The notes beneath the pieces are model-generated. The model saw nothing but the letters and a program-made list of their open reading frames with translations, ran no database searches and had not been told where the DNA came from. This document shows, in pieces, positions 16,749 through 25,802 of a stretch of 64,000 nt of DNA. Both the position numbers and the translations under genes were made by a program. Position 1 is the stretch's first letter. Every line of letters starts with the position of its first letter. The DNA comes from Nitricoxidireducens sp046726235 (lineage in GTDB: Bacteria; Pseudomonadota; Gammaproteobacteria; Burkholderiales; Rhodocyclaceae), in assembly GCA_046726235.1 (NCBI GenBank), contig JBKPAD010000010.1:496001-560000 (forward strand), given 5' to 3'.

Positions 16749-16754
16749 TAAGCT
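16749..16754 (+). promoter_or_regulatory. -10 element for a probable leaderless methyltransferase mRNA
   Basis: TAAGCT ends 6 bases before the ATG, with TTGTCG at 16725-16730 (18-base spacer) as the -35 candidate. Transcription would begin at or next to the start codon, and no Shine-Dalgarno sequence is present. Confidence 0.4.
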
Positions 16755-16760
16755 CAGGCA

Positions 16761-17384
16761 ATGGAAACCTCACCCGTCGATACCGCCAAACCCGATCACC
16801 AGCGCCCGGAACGGCCCGAATTCTGGGACCACCGCTTCGACCAGGGCACCACGCCATGGGACGCCGGCGGCGTGCCCGCGAACCTGCGCGCCTGGGTGCG
16901 CACACGCGGCAGCGGATCACCGCTGCGCGTGCTGATCCCGGGTTGTGGCAGTGCCCACGAAGCGGCCTTCCTCGATGCCCTCGGCTGGCCCGTGGTCGCG
17001 CTCGACTTCTCGGCGGCAGCGATCGAGACGGCGCGGCGCAACCTCGGCGACTGGAAGGGCCGGCTCGCGCACGACGACTTCTTCGCCCACGAAGGCGAGG
17101 CGCCCTACGAGTTGATCTATGAGCGGGCCTTCCTCTGCGCGCTGCCGCGCAAGCTCTGGTCCGGCTACGGCGAACGCATGGCGCGCCTGCTCGCGCCTGG
17201 CGGCATCCTCGCCGGCTATTTCTTCTTCGCCGACGAGCCGAAGGGCCCGCCGTTCGGCATCGAGCGCGCCCAGCTCGACACGCTGCTGACGCCGCATTTC
17301 GATCTCGTCGAAGAGCACGAGGTCGCGGATTCGCTGCCGGTGTTCGCCGGCCGCGAACGCTGGATGGTCTGGAAGCGCCGCTGA
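16761..17384 (+). CDS. TPMT-family SAM-dependent methyltransferase
   Basis: A 207-residue Rossmann-fold methyltransferase of the thiopurine methyltransferase-like family. SAM-binding motif I is VLIPGCGSAHEA (57-68), followed by VVALDFSAAAIE and the conserved ERAFLCALP. The N-terminal FWDHRFDQGTTPWD is the family's typical substrate-side signature. In bacteria, members methylate small thiol, selenium or tellurium compounds; the natural substrate here is unknown. The stop and the next gene's ATG share bases (TGATG), so the two are cotranscribed. Confidence 0.85.
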   Translation: METSPVDTAKPDHQRPERPEFWDHRFDQGTTPWDAGGVPANLRAWVRTRGSGSPLRVLIPGCGSAHEAAFLDALGWPVVALDFSAAAIETARRNLGDWKGRLAHDDFFAHEGEAPYELIYERAFLCALPRKLWSGYGERMARLLAPGGILAGYFFFADEPKGPPFGIERAQLDTLLTPHFDLVEEHEVADSLPVFAGRERWMVWKRR

Positions 17385-18223
17385 TGCGCGTGCTGACCTG
17401 GAACATCCGCTGGGGCTGTGGCTGCGACGAGCGCGTCGACCTCGATCGCATCGCCGCCCTGGTGCGCGCCAAGGATCCGGACGTGATCTGCCTGCAGGAA
17501 GTGGCGAGCGGCCACCCGGGGCTGACGGGTTCCTCCGGCGAAGACCAGGTCGCCCTGCTCGCCGGACGCTTCCCCCGCTACAGCGCGCATTTCGCCGCCG
17601 CCAGCGACCTCGCCGGCGACGACGGCGGCCGCCGCCTGTTCGGCAACATGATCCTTTCGCGCCTGCCGGTGGCGCAGGTGCTGCGCCACTCGCTGCCCTG
17701 GACGGCGGAGCCCGGCGTGCCGAGCATGCCGCGCGTCGCGCTCGAGGCGATCGTCGTGGCCGGCTCGGGGCCGCTGCGCGTGACGACGACGCACCTTGAG
17801 TACTACGCGCCGGCACAGCGGGCCGCGCAGGTACGTCGCCTGCGCGAACTGCACGAGGAAGCCCACTCCCACGCCGCCGCCCCGCCGCCGGACGACGTCG
17901 ACCCGCCCTTCCGCCACGCCCGCCGCACGCGTTCGGCGCTGCTCTGCGGCGACTTCAACTGCGAACCTGGCTCGCCGGAACTTCTGGACCTGCTGCTGCC
18001 CTTCGACGGCGCCCCCGCCCTCAAGGACGCCTGGACCCTCACCCATGGCGCACGGCCCCACGCGCCGACGGTCGGCCTGCACGGCTGCCCGTGGCCCGAC
18101 CGGGCCTACTGCTGCGACTTCTTCTTCGTCAGCGAGGACCTGGGGCCGCGGGTGACGCGGGTCGAGGTCGATGCGGAGACGGCGGCGTCGGATCATCAGC
18201 CGGTGTTGCTGGAACTCGGCTAG
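17384..18223 (+). CDS. Endonuclease/exonuclease/phosphatase family protein
   Basis: A 279-residue member of the metal-dependent DNase I-like fold. Active-site segments are present in order: TWNIRWG (5-11), CLQEV (36-40), GDFNCEP (about 189-195) and the terminal SDHQPVLLEL. Relatives hydrolyse phosphodiesters in nucleic acids, sphingomyelin or inositol phosphates. No signal peptide is seen, so a cytoplasmic role is likely. Substrate specificity is not deducible. It is translationally coupled to the methyltransferase. Confidence 0.85.
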   Translation: MRVLTWNIRWGCGCDERVDLDRIAALVRAKDPDVICLQEVASGHPGLTGSSGEDQVALLAGRFPRYSAHFAAASDLAGDDGGRRLFGNMILSRLPVAQVLRHSLPWTAEPGVPSMPRVALEAIVVAGSGPLRVTTTHLEYYAPAQRAAQVRRLRELHEEAHSHAAAPPPDDVDPPFRHARRTRSALLCGDFNCEPGSPELLDLLLPFDGAPALKDAWTLTHGARPHAPTVGLHGCPWPDRAYCCDFFFVSEDLGPRVTRVEVDAETAASDHQPVLLELG

Positions 18224-18550
18224 TCAATTCTCCCGACGTCGCTTCTTGCACCACCACCGTCGACACACCCGCCACAAATCCTCAACCCACAGCATCAACC
18301 GCGCCGCCGGAACACGAAGGAAAGGCACGTCCTGCGCGATCAGCAGCAGGCCGACCACCGCCCACTCAAGGCCGATCACCGGCAGGAACCAGAGCGAGCT
18401 GGCCAGGATCAGGACGATGCCGAGGGGCAGGCGAATCCAGCGCGAGCGCGGATCGCGCAGCCAGCGCAAGGCGTCGGCAACGCGGTCGGGCACCTGCTTT
18501 TCGAGGCCGTCGTAAGCCTCCTCGAGTTCCCGTTCGCCCTTGTCGGTCAT
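18224..18550 (-). CDS. Small membrane protein of unknown function
   Basis: A 108-residue protein. An acidic amphipathic N-terminus (DKGERELEEAYDGLEKQV) is followed by two predicted membrane helices (PLGIVLILASSLWFLPVIG and LEWAVVGLLLIAQDVPFL) and a strongly basic tail (CRRWWCKKRRREN). The start is placed at MTDKGERE rather than at an in-frame ATG 12 codons upstream, because the charged N-terminus begins there. Its stop abuts the stop of the converging nuclease-fold gene. I do not recognise the family. Confidence 0.65.
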   Translation of the reverse strand: MTDKGERELEEAYDGLEKQVPDRVADALRWLRDPRSRWIRLPLGIVLILASSLWFLPVIGLEWAVVGLLLIAQDVPFLRVPAARLMLWVEDLWRVCRRWWCKKRRREN

Positions 18551-18618
18551 TCGCCGGCCACGGCAAGAGACATACCCGCGAGGCATGGAAATGTCGCGGT
18601 ATCATCGCCGCGCTCCCC

Positions 18619-20679
18619 ATGACTTACCTCAGCAACCTCAACGACGCCCAGCGCGAAGCGGTCCGGTTCGGCGTCGACGGGCCGGGCGACGAGCGCGACC
18701 GGCCGCTGCTGGTCATCGCCGGCGCCGGCTCCGGCAAGACCAGCACCCTCGCCCACCGCGTCGCCCATCTGATCGCCCACGGCGCCGATCCCGGCCGCAT
18801 CCTGCTGCTGACGTTTTCGCGCCGCGCCGCCGACGAGATGCAGCGCCGCGTCAAGCGCATCCTCGCCCAGGCCGCGACCGAGAACCGCCTGCTCGCGCAC
18901 GCCGAGCTGCCGTGGTCCGGCACCTTCCACGGCGTCGGCGCACGCCTGCTGCGCGAATTCGCCGGCCGCATCGGCCTCGATGCCGCCTTCAGCATCCACG
19001 ATCGCGAGGACTCGGCCGACCTGATGAACCTCGTGCGCCACGAACTCGGCCTGTCGGCAAAGGAGAAGCGCTTTCCGCTCAAGGGCACCTGCCTCGGCAT
19101 CTATTCGGCCGCGGTCAACACGCAGGCGGACCTGCCCGCCGTCCTGCAGTCGACGTTTCCATGGTGCGCCGAGTGGGAGGCCGACCTGCGCCGGCTCTTC
19201 GGCGCCTACGTCGAGGCCAAGCAGGCGCAGCAGGTGCTCGACTACGACGACCTGCTGCTCTACTGGGCGCAGATGGCGGCCGAGCCGGCGCTCGCGGCCG
19301 AACTCGGCGACCGCTTCTCGCACGTGCTGGTCGACGAGTATCAGGACACCAACCGCCTGCAGGCGGCGATCCTGCTCGGGCTCAAGCCCGACGGCCGCGG
19401 CCTCACCGTCGTCGGCGACGACGCGCAGTCGATCTACGCCTTCCGCGGCGCGACGGTGCGCAACATCCTCGACTTCCCCGGCCATTTCGAGCCGCCGGCA
19501 CGGCAGGTGACGCTGGACCGCAACTACCGCTCGACGCAGACCATCCTCGACGCTGCCAACACCGTCATCGCGCAGGCGAAGGAACGCTTCACCAAGGACC
19601 TGTGGACCGAGCGCCAGTCGTCGCAGCGGCCGCGCCTGGTCTCGGTGCGCGACGACGCCGACCAGGCGAACTACGTCGTCGAGCGGGTGCTCGAACGCCG
19701 CGAGCAGGGAACCAAGCTCAAGTCGCAGGCGGTGCTGTTCCGCGCCTCGCACCACAGCGCGCGCCTGGAGATCGAACTCACGCGCCGGAACATTCCGTTC
19801 ATGAAATTCGGCGGACTCAAGTTCCTCGAAGCCGCGCACGTCAAGGACGTGCTCGCCGTGCTGCGCTGGAGCCAGAACCCGCGCGACCGCATCGCCGGCT
19901 TTCGCGCGCTGCAACTGCTCGCCGGCATCGGGCCGAAGACGGCGGCGCGCATCATCGACAACGTCGCCGCGGCGCCGGCCGGCTGCGAACTGCTGGCCGA
20001 GCAGCCGGTGCCGGAAGGCACGCGCGAGGCGTGGGCCGAATTCGCCGCGCTCGTCGCCGCCGTCGGTCGTGCGGAAACGTGGCCGGCGCCCTTCGAGGCG
20101 ATCTGCCGCTGGTACGAGGCTCAGATCGGCCGGCTCTACGAAGACGCCGCCGTGCGCGGCGGCGACATCTCCCAACTCGCCGCGATCGCCGCAACCTATC
20201 CGAACCGCGAGCGTTTCCTCACCGAACTCACGCTCGATCCGCCCGACGCCACCAGCGGCGAGCCCGGCGTGCCCTATCGCGACGAGGACTACCTGATCCT
20301 GTCGACCATCCATTCGGCCAAGGGCCAGGAATGGTCGGCGGTCTCGCTGCTGAATGCCGTCGACGGCTGCATGCCGTCGGACCTCGCCACCGGCACGGCC
20401 ACCGAGATCGAGGAGGAGCGGCGCCTGCTCTACGTCGCCATGACGCGCGCCAAGGACCATCTCGATCTTCTCGTGCCGCAGCGCTTCCACGTCTCGCAGC
20501 AGGCCGCCAACGGCGACCGCCACGTCTATGGCGTGCGCACGCGCTTCATCTCGAATGCGATGCTGCCGCGCTTCGAGCAGGCGAGCTGGCCGCCGGCGGA
20601 CGACGCCGGACGCGGCACGCCGGAATCGCGCGGCCAGGCCGTCGACCTGGCGGCGCGCATGCGCTCGATGTGGAAGTGA
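18619..20679 (+). CDS. UvrD/Rep-like superfamily I DNA helicase
   Basis: A 686-residue ATP-dependent 3'-5' helicase. Motifs in order: LNDAQREAV (Q motif), Walker A GAGSGKT (35-41), motif II VDEYQDTN (about 238), GDDAQSIYAFRGA, LDRNYRST, TIHSAKGQEW and LYVAMTRAKDH. It is close in length to UvrD/PcrA/Rep but lacks the long C-terminal extension of UvrD. A start further upstream would run through the neighbouring gene, and MTYLSNLNDAQ matches the family N-terminus. Its stop overlaps the GTG of the polymerase IV gene (GTGA), so the pair is made together and probably acts in repair or lesion bypass. Confidence 0.92.
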   Translation: MTYLSNLNDAQREAVRFGVDGPGDERDRPLLVIAGAGSGKTSTLAHRVAHLIAHGADPGRILLLTFSRRAADEMQRRVKRILAQAATENRLLAHAELPWSGTFHGVGARLLREFAGRIGLDAAFSIHDREDSADLMNLVRHELGLSAKEKRFPLKGTCLGIYSAAVNTQADLPAVLQSTFPWCAEWEADLRRLFGAYVEAKQAQQVLDYDDLLLYWAQMAAEPALAAELGDRFSHVLVDEYQDTNRLQAAILLGLKPDGRGLTVVGDDAQSIYAFRGATVRNILDFPGHFEPPARQVTLDRNYRSTQTILDAANTVIAQAKERFTKDLWTERQSSQRPRLVSVRDDADQANYVVERVLERREQGTKLKSQAVLFRASHHSARLEIELTRRNIPFMKFGGLKFLEAAHVKDVLAVLRWSQNPRDRIAGFRALQLLAGIGPKTAARIIDNVAAAPAGCELLAEQPVPEGTREAWAEFAALVAAVGRAETWPAPFEAICRWYEAQIGRLYEDAAVRGGDISQLAAIAATYPNRERFLTELTLDPPDATSGEPGVPYRDEDYLILSTIHSAKGQEWSAVSLLNAVDGCMPSDLATGTATEIEEERRLLYVAMTRAKDHLDLLVPQRFHVSQQAANGDRHVYGVRTRFISNAMLPRFEQASWPPADDAGRGTPESRGQAVDLAARMRSMWK

Positions 20680-21830
20680 AGTGGATCGCGCACCTCGACA
20701 TGGACGCGTTCTACGCGTCGGTCGAGCTGCTGCGCTACCCGGAGCTGCGCGGATTGCCGGTCGTCGTCGGCGGGCGCTCGATCCACGCGCCGGCCATTGA
20801 CGCTGACGGCAGGCGCAGCTATTCGTCGCTGCGCGAGTACGCCGGCCGCGGCGTGGTGACCACGGCGACTTACGAAGCGCGCGCCTTCGGCATCCACTCG
20901 GGCATGGGCCTGATGAAGGCCGCCGCGCTGGCGCCCGACGCCCTGCTGCTGCCGGCCGACTTCGACGAGTACCGCAAGTATTCGCACCGCTTCAAGGCGG
21001 CCGTCGCCGAACTCGCGCCGCTGATCGAGGACCGCGGCATCGACGAGATCTACATCGACCTCGGGGAGAAGGAAGAAGCCGCGGCGCGCGAACTCGGCGC
21101 CGCGATCAAGGCGCGGGTGCATGCGGCGACTGGCCTCACCTGCTCGATCGGCATCACGCCGAACAAGCTGCTGGCGAAGCTCTGCTCCGACCTCGAGAAA
21201 CCGAACGGCCTGACGCTGCTGACGCACGCCGACCTCGAAGCGCGCATCTGGCCGCTGCCGGCGAAGCGCATCAACGGCATCGGCCCGAAGGCGAACCTGA
21301 AGCTCGAAGCCCTCGGCATCCGCAGCATCGGCGATCTTGCCGCGGCCGAGCCGGCGCTGCTGATCGAGCGCTTCGGCGAGCACTACGGCGCCTGGCTGCA
21401 CGAAGCGGCGCACGGCCGCGACGAGCGGCCGGTGGTCACGTACAGCGAACCGAAGTCGCTGAGCCGCGAGACCACCTTCGAGCGCGACCTGCATCCGCGC
21501 GCCGACCGCATCGCACTCGGCGCGATCTTCACGCGCCTGTGCGAGCGCGTCGCCGACGACCTGCGCGCCAAGGGCTACGTCGCGCGCAGCATCGGCATCA
21601 AGCTGCGCTACGACGACTTCCGCATCGTCACGCGCGAACTCACGCTGCCGGCGCACACCGACGACGCCGCGGCAATCCGCCGCGCCGCCGGGCAATGCCT
21701 GAAGCGCAACGTGCCGCTTGACCAGAAGCTGCGGCTGCTCGGCGTGCGCGCTGGAACGCTGTGCCGCGCCGGCGAAGTGGAGACGGTCGAGGAATCGGAA
21801 GCGAACGGCGGCACGCTGCCGCTGTTCTGA
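20676..21830 (+). CDS. dinB: DNA polymerase IV
   Basis: A 384-residue Y-family translesion polymerase. Catalytic motifs are present: HLDMDAFYASVE (N-terminal Asp), YEARAFGI, and EDRGIDEIYIDL with the acidic pair. HhH region INGIGPKANLKLEALGI and a little-finger domain follow. The start is GTG, overlapping the helicase stop; the family N-terminus (WIAHLDMDAF) demands it. It is longer than E. coli DinB (351) partly because of about 20-25 extra residues between the VVVGG strand and GRGVV (residues around 33-55). It ends with EANGGTLPLF, which resembles a beta-clamp-binding tail (LPLF). Confidence 0.93.
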   Translation: MKWIAHLDMDAFYASVELLRYPELRGLPVVVGGRSIHAPAIDADGRRSYSSLREYAGRGVVTTATYEARAFGIHSGMGLMKAAALAPDALLLPADFDEYRKYSHRFKAAVAELAPLIEDRGIDEIYIDLGEKEEAAARELGAAIKARVHAATGLTCSIGITPNKLLAKLCSDLEKPNGLTLLTHADLEARIWPLPAKRINGIGPKANLKLEALGIRSIGDLAAAEPALLIERFGEHYGAWLHEAAHGRDERPVVTYSEPKSLSRETTFERDLHPRADRIALGAIFTRLCERVADDLRAKGYVARSIGIKLRYDDFRIVTRELTLPAHTDDAAAIRRAAGQCLKRNVPLDQKLRLLGVRAGTLCRAGEVETVEESEANGGTLPLF

Positions 21831-22514
21831 TCAGCCGGCCGCGGCCGGCTTCTGCGCCTTGAGCGGCGCCCGCAGCAGCTTGTCGAAATCGCGCGGCGCC
21901 ACGTACTGCAGCAGTTCCTTGCGCTTCGTGTCGACGAGGATGTCGAGCCCGCGCGCCGGATACAGCAGGTGAGTCTGCGTCTCCGAGACGGCGATGCGCT
22001 CGGCCGGCTCGCCGAAGCGCTGCACGACGGCCGCGTCGTCGAGCGAGAGCGCGGGAATCACTGTGATGGCGCGGATCGGCATGCGCTCGATGGCGGCGAG
22101 GTCGTCGGCATGCAGGCGCATGCGGCGCGTCGCGTTGGCGCTCTCCATGTACTCGCTGTCGGGCGCGCGCTCGCGCATCGACGCGATGGTCTGCGGCGCG
22201 GCGTCGAGCGTGACAACGAGCTTCGCCGAGACGAAGCCGAGCGAAACGCTGTCGTAGTAGCCCTCGAGCGTGCCGGTTTCGCCCGGGGCGGCGAGGATGC
22301 CGAGGTCGATGCCGGTGCCGAAGCGCTGCTTGACCTCGGCCAGGGTGCTGGCGCCGGGCTGCAGGCCGAACACGCGGCTGCCGCCGGCGCCGTCGGCCTC
22401 GATCTGCCATGGCAGAGAGGTCTCGGCGGATTCGCCCGGACCGCCGGCCGGAATGACGAACGGCAGGACGAGCGCGAGGACGACGATGGCAATGAGGATG
22501 CCGGCGAGCTTCAT
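21831..22514 (-). CDS. Membrane-anchored conserved hypothetical protein
   Basis: A 227-residue protein with one N-terminal membrane anchor (LAGILIAIVVLALVLPFVI) and a soluble, presumably periplasmic, domain containing GLQPGASTLAEVKQRFG, a motif often seen in outer-membrane assembly SmpA/BamE-like folds. That similarity is only local. The stop abuts the converging dinB stop (TGATCA). It has no obvious operon partner. Function unknown. Confidence 0.65.
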   Translation of the reverse strand: MKLAGILIAIVVLALVLPFVIPAGGPGESAETSLPWQIEADGAGGSRVFGLQPGASTLAEVKQRFGTGIDLGILAAPGETGTLEGYYDSVSLGFVSAKLVVTLDAAPQTIASMRERAPDSEYMESANATRRMRLHADDLAAIERMPIRAITVIPALSLDDAAVVQRFGEPAERIAVSETQTHLLYPARGLDILVDTKRKELLQYVAPRDFDKLLRAPLKAQKPAAAG

Positions 22515-22598
22515 GGAGACTCCGGGAGAGGCGCGGCGACGCGAACGTCGCGTCGCGGTTGGGAGGCCCGGATTCTAGCGCGGCGGCATGACGATATC

Positions 22599-22623
22599 GG
22601 ACGACCCGCCGGGCGGGTCGTCC
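22599..22623 (-). terminator. Hairpin downstream of the sulfurtransferase gene
   Basis: GGACGACCCGCC and its perfect complement are separated by a single base, forming a very GC-rich hairpin that begins 11 bases after the sulfurtransferase stop. No T-run follows, so termination may need Rho or rely on the hairpin as an RNA-end stabiliser. Confidence 0.55.
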
Positions 22624-22633
22624 GTGCAGCGCG

Positions 22634-23560
22634 TCAGTCGAGCACCACCTTCTGCTCGACGGCGCCGGCCTTCAGCATGGTCCACTCGACCATCGAACCG
22701 TCGTAGAGCTTCGCCTGCTTGTTGCCCATCAGCTCGCTGGAGACGAACCAGCCGATCGACGCCAGATGTCCGGTGTTGCAGAAGTTGAGCTGCTCGCCGC
22801 TGGTCGGCACGTTGGCGATCTTGTAGAGCTTCTCGAGCTGGGCCTTGTTGCGGAACAGGCCGCCGCCGTTCTCGGTCGTCCATCCGCTCGGCAGGTTGCG
22901 CGCGCCCGGCAGGGTGCCGTTCTGCGTCGCCTTCGGATTGCGGTTGATGCCCACGAACTGGTCCTCGGGCCGGCTGTCGACCAGCAGCACGCCCGCCGCC
23001 TCGGCCTTCCTGACGTCTTCGACGGTCGCCACCATGTCCATGCGCGGACTGGCGACGAAGGCCTTGGGCGCCGCCCTGGCAGCGCCGGCTTCGAGCGGAT
23101 TCGCCTTGTCCTTGGTCCATGCCTTCAGGCCGCCGTTGAGGATCGACACCTTGTCGTGGCCGAGCACCTTGAAGGTCCAGTAGATGCGCGTCGCCCAGCC
23201 CATGTCGCCGTAGCTCTCGCCCGGCGCGACGAGGACGACGTGGCTGTCGTTGCCGACGCCGAGGCTGCCGATGTGGCCGACGAGCTTGTCGAGGTTGGCC
23301 GGCAACATGTCGGGCACCTTGTCCGTGCGCTCCTCGCGCCAGCCGGACTTGGCGAAATCGGTGTTGGCCGCGCCGGGGATGTGCGCTTGCGCGAAGTCGG
23401 ACGCCTTCTGGATCTGGACGACGGCGACGCCCGGGTTGCCGAGATTGGCTTTCAGCCAGGCGACGTCGACGAGCGGTTCGGACGCGACGGCATTGGCGAC
23501 GACGCCGAGGGCGACGACGAAGCCGGCGCAGAGGCGCCTGAGCGATGGCTTGTTGTTCAT
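22634..23560 (-). CDS. Periplasmic thiosulfate/3-mercaptopyruvate sulfurtransferase (rhodanese)
   Basis: A 308-residue exported protein: signal peptide ending near NAVAS (residue 26), then tandem rhodanese domains. The first has the ADFAQAHIPGAANTDF block. The second holds the catalytic Cys261 in NFCNTGHLAS and the preceding LVDSRPEDQFVG. It would transfer sulfane sulfur outside the cytoplasm, for instance from thiosulfate. A ribosome site (GGAGACAGG) precedes the ATG. No sulfur-oxidation genes lie nearby, so the physiological donor is not clear. Confidence 0.88.
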   Translation of the reverse strand: MNNKPSLRRLCAGFVVALGVVANAVASEPLVDVAWLKANLGNPGVAVVQIQKASDFAQAHIPGAANTDFAKSGWREERTDKVPDMLPANLDKLVGHIGSLGVGNDSHVVLVAPGESYGDMGWATRIYWTFKVLGHDKVSILNGGLKAWTKDKANPLEAGAARAAPKAFVASPRMDMVATVEDVRKAEAAGVLLVDSRPEDQFVGINRNPKATQNGTLPGARNLPSGWTTENGGGLFRNKAQLEKLYKIANVPTSGEQLNFCNTGHLASIGWFVSSELMGNKQAKLYDGSMVEWTMLKAGAVEQKVVLD

Positions 23561-23716
23561 TTTTCCTGTCTCCTTTGGTTGGGGTTGCCGCGATGCGGCG
23601 GCGCCAATGCCTGCGATTTGGAGGGTCAATCGCTGGGCAGCAACGCCTCGGCCATCATAGCCGAGACGCTTCGGGGAGACGAGCGGACGCCGCCTCGCGG
23701 ACGGCGGGAAGGCGGG

Positions 23717-24100
23717 TCAGGCGGCGACGGCTTCCGCTTCCGGCTGCGCCGCGTGGCGCGAGGCGATGGTCTGGATCGCGCGCTCGACGCGTGCGTTGGA
23801 CTGCAGTTGCAGCCAGGGCAGGCATTCGGCGAGGTTCAGCGCGATGGCGACCTTGTGCTCCTTAGTGATCGGCTGTTCGCACTGGCGCTGCAGTTCGGCG
23901 GCGCAGGCCGCTTCGGGGCTGCCGGCCGGCGCCAGTTCGCGCACGACCAGTGCGACGACGAGCAGATCAGTCTGGTGCTGCTCGGAAAACCACGGCTCGC
24001 CGATCGCCGTCAGGGCGACGAGCGCGGGGAGCTCGGTCTTCGTTCGGTTCTTGATACCGAGAGGGAGGACCGCTGCCTGCCTGGAAGTGGCTTTGCGCAT
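23717..24100 (-). CDS. Conserved hypothetical protein
   Basis: A 127-residue soluble protein I do not recognise. The basic N-terminus (MRKATSRQAAVLPLGIKNRTK) is followed by a mostly helical region with NLAECLPWLQLQSNARVERAI and an alanine-rich end. The start is set by GGAG about 9 bases upstream. It lies upstream of, and in the same direction as, the sulfurtransferase, 156 bases away. That spacer holds no gene. A DNA- or RNA-binding role is possible but unsupported. Confidence 0.6.
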   Translation of the reverse strand: MRKATSRQAAVLPLGIKNRTKTELPALVALTAIGEPWFSEQHQTDLLVVALVVRELAPAGSPEAACAAELQRQCEQPITKEHKVAIALNLAECLPWLQLQSNARVERAIQTIASRHAAQPEAEAVAA

Positions 24101-24237
24101 GAAAGTCTCCGGCAAAGAATGCCGCTCTTCTGAATGCAGGCGGCAAGATCTGTCTGGGTGCCCGGCTGCCGGGCGCTTCGCACCCATTGTTCCGGGTGCT
24201 CAACGAGCATCTTGCACGCTCCGTGCCAGGCGACGCC

Positions 24238-24867
24238 CTACCTCGGCTTTCGCGCCACGAGGCCGATCAGGGCCGAGCGCCCCTTGTGTCCGAGACCTTC
24301 GGAGATATCCTCCTCGTACTCGACCAGTTCCTCGATCGTCCAGTCGGCGAAGGCGGCGCGCAGCAGCTCGGCCGTGTAGAGATTCTCGACCGCCGACGGC
24401 CCGCCGGTGCGGTACTCGATCTGCTTCGGCGTGTAGCCCTGCAGCAGGATGCATCCGCCGGGACGCGTCGCGCGCTTGAGCGCGGCGAACTGCCGCTCGC
24501 GTTGCTCGGGCCCGACGAACTGGATGAAGATGCCGACCACCCAGTCGAAGGCGGCGACGAATTCGGGCGGCGGCCAGTCGGGCGCGAGCATGTCGGCGAC
24601 GATGAACTCGACCTCGACGCCGCATCCCGCCGCCATGCGCCTGGCCTTTTCGACGCCGACCGGAGAGATTTCCACCGCCGTGACGTCGAGCCCCTGTTGC
24701 GCGAGCCACACGGAGTTGCGACCTTCGCCGTCGGCAACGGACAGGGCGCGCGCACCGCCCGCGAACAGCGCCGCGCGGCGCGCGAGAAAGCGGTTCGGCT
24801 CGGTGCCGAAGAGGTAATCGTCGCCCGCGCCGCGATAACGCTCGCTCCAGATGGCTTCCTGATCCAT
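24238..24867 (-). CDS. SAM-dependent methyltransferase
   Basis: A 209-residue class I methyltransferase of the type annotated as tellurite-resistance/TehB-like. WSERYRG-GDDYLFGTEPN is the substrate-side start, and ALSVADGEGRNSVWLAQQG is the SAM-binding region, with VTAVEIS at the acidic end of strand 2. The first glycine of motif I is replaced by Ala-Asp, as is common in this subfamily. The substrate is unknown. It starts 18 bases after the pseudouridine synthase gene and is likely in its operon. Confidence 0.82.
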   Translation of the reverse strand: MDQEAIWSERYRGAGDDYLFGTEPNRFLARRAALFAGGARALSVADGEGRNSVWLAQQGLDVTAVEISPVGVEKARRMAAGCGVEVEFIVADMLAPDWPPPEFVAAFDWVVGIFIQFVGPEQRERQFAALKRATRPGGCILLQGYTPKQIEYRTGGPSAVENLYTAELLRAAFADWTIEELVEYEEDISEGLGHKGRSALIGLVARKPR

Positions 24868-24885
24868 GACCTTCTCCTGCGCCCT

Positions 24886-25602
24886 TCAGTCGGCAGGGGC
24901 CAGCAGCGCCCGCTGCGCCTCGTCGAGGTAGCACCAGCGCCCCTCGTCCAGCGCCAGCGATTCGAGCGTCAGCCGGCCGATCGCCGTGCGTCTCAGGGCG
25001 ACGCAATGATTGCCGGCGGCGGCCAGCATGCGCTTGACCTGATGGTACTTGCCCTGCTCGAGGACGATTTCGAGGCTGTGTTCGCCAAGCAGCCGCACCT
25101 TGGCCGACAGCGGTTCCGGCTCGTCGACCAGCTTCACGCCGCCCTCGAGCTGCGCGATCAGCGCCGGCGTCACCGGCGCGTAGGTGGTGGCGACGTAGAG
25201 CTTCGGCACGTGGTGCTTCGGCGAGGACTGCGCGTGGATGAAGGCGCCGTCGTCGGACAGCAGCAGCATGCCGGTCGTGTCGTGGTCGAGGCGGCCGACC
25301 GGCTGCACGTCGCGTTCGCGGAACTGGTCCGGCAGCAGCGTCAGCACGCTCGGGTGGTGGCTCGGCTTGCGCGAGCACTCGACGTTGGGCGGCTTGTTGA
25401 GGGCGAGGTAGACGAACTCGCGGTAGGTCCACGGTTCGCCGCAAACCGTGAAGGAAAGGCCGGCGGTGTCGAAGCCCGCGTCGGGGTCGTCAACGAGGCG
25501 GCCGGCGACGGACACCTCGCCGTCGAGGACCAATCGGCGGCATCCCTTGCGCGTACCGAAGCCCTGCGATTGCAGGATCCGGTCGAGCGTCAGCCGTTTC
25601 AC
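24886..25602 (-). CDS. RsuA-family rRNA pseudouridine synthase
   Basis: A 238-residue enzyme with an N-terminal S4 RNA-binding domain (RLTLDRILQSQGFGTRKGCRRLV) and a catalytic domain carrying the essential aspartate in VGRLDHDTTGMLLL, then GKYHQVKRMLAAAGN. It is closest in layout to RsuA (16S rRNA pseudouridine 516), but RluE/RluF cannot be excluded. A conserved small charged gene overlaps its start by 4 bases, and a methyltransferase gene follows. This is consistent with an RNA-modification cluster. Confidence 0.88.
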   Translation of the reverse strand: MKRLTLDRILQSQGFGTRKGCRRLVLDGEVSVAGRLVDDPDAGFDTAGLSFTVCGEPWTYREFVYLALNKPPNVECSRKPSHHPSVLTLLPDQFRERDVQPVGRLDHDTTGMLLLSDDGAFIHAQSSPKHHVPKLYVATTYAPVTPALIAQLEGGVKLVDEPEPLSAKVRLLGEHSLEIVLEQGKYHQVKRMLAAAGNHCVALRRTAIGRLTLESLALDEGRWCYLDEAQRALLAPAD

Positions 25603-25781
25603 GGGGCCGGGTCGCCGGCTTTCTGGTCGTCGCCGGCCGGCTGGTCCTGCGAGGCGTCGGGCGGGGTGCCGTCGTCCTGCGTCGGCGCCTTGTCCTGCTT
25701 GCGCCGCAGCTTTTCTTCGCGCTTCGCCTTCTTTTCGAGTTCCTTCTTGCGTTTTTCGAATTGGAAATTTGGCTTGGCCAC
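25599..25781 (-). CDS. Small, highly charged hypothetical protein
   Basis: A 60-residue protein. The first half is a strongly basic/acidic helix (KRKKELEKKAKREEKLRRK) and the second half is disordered and Asp/Pro-rich. It overlaps the pseudouridine synthase start by 4 bases, so translation is coupled. The composition suggests RNA or ribosome association, by inference only. Confidence 0.7.
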   Translation of the reverse strand: MAKPNFQFEKRKKELEKKAKREEKLRRKQDKAPTQDDGTPPDASQDQPAGDDQKAGDPAP

Positions 25782-25802
25782 TGGTGTGTCCTCTCTCGAT
25801 GT

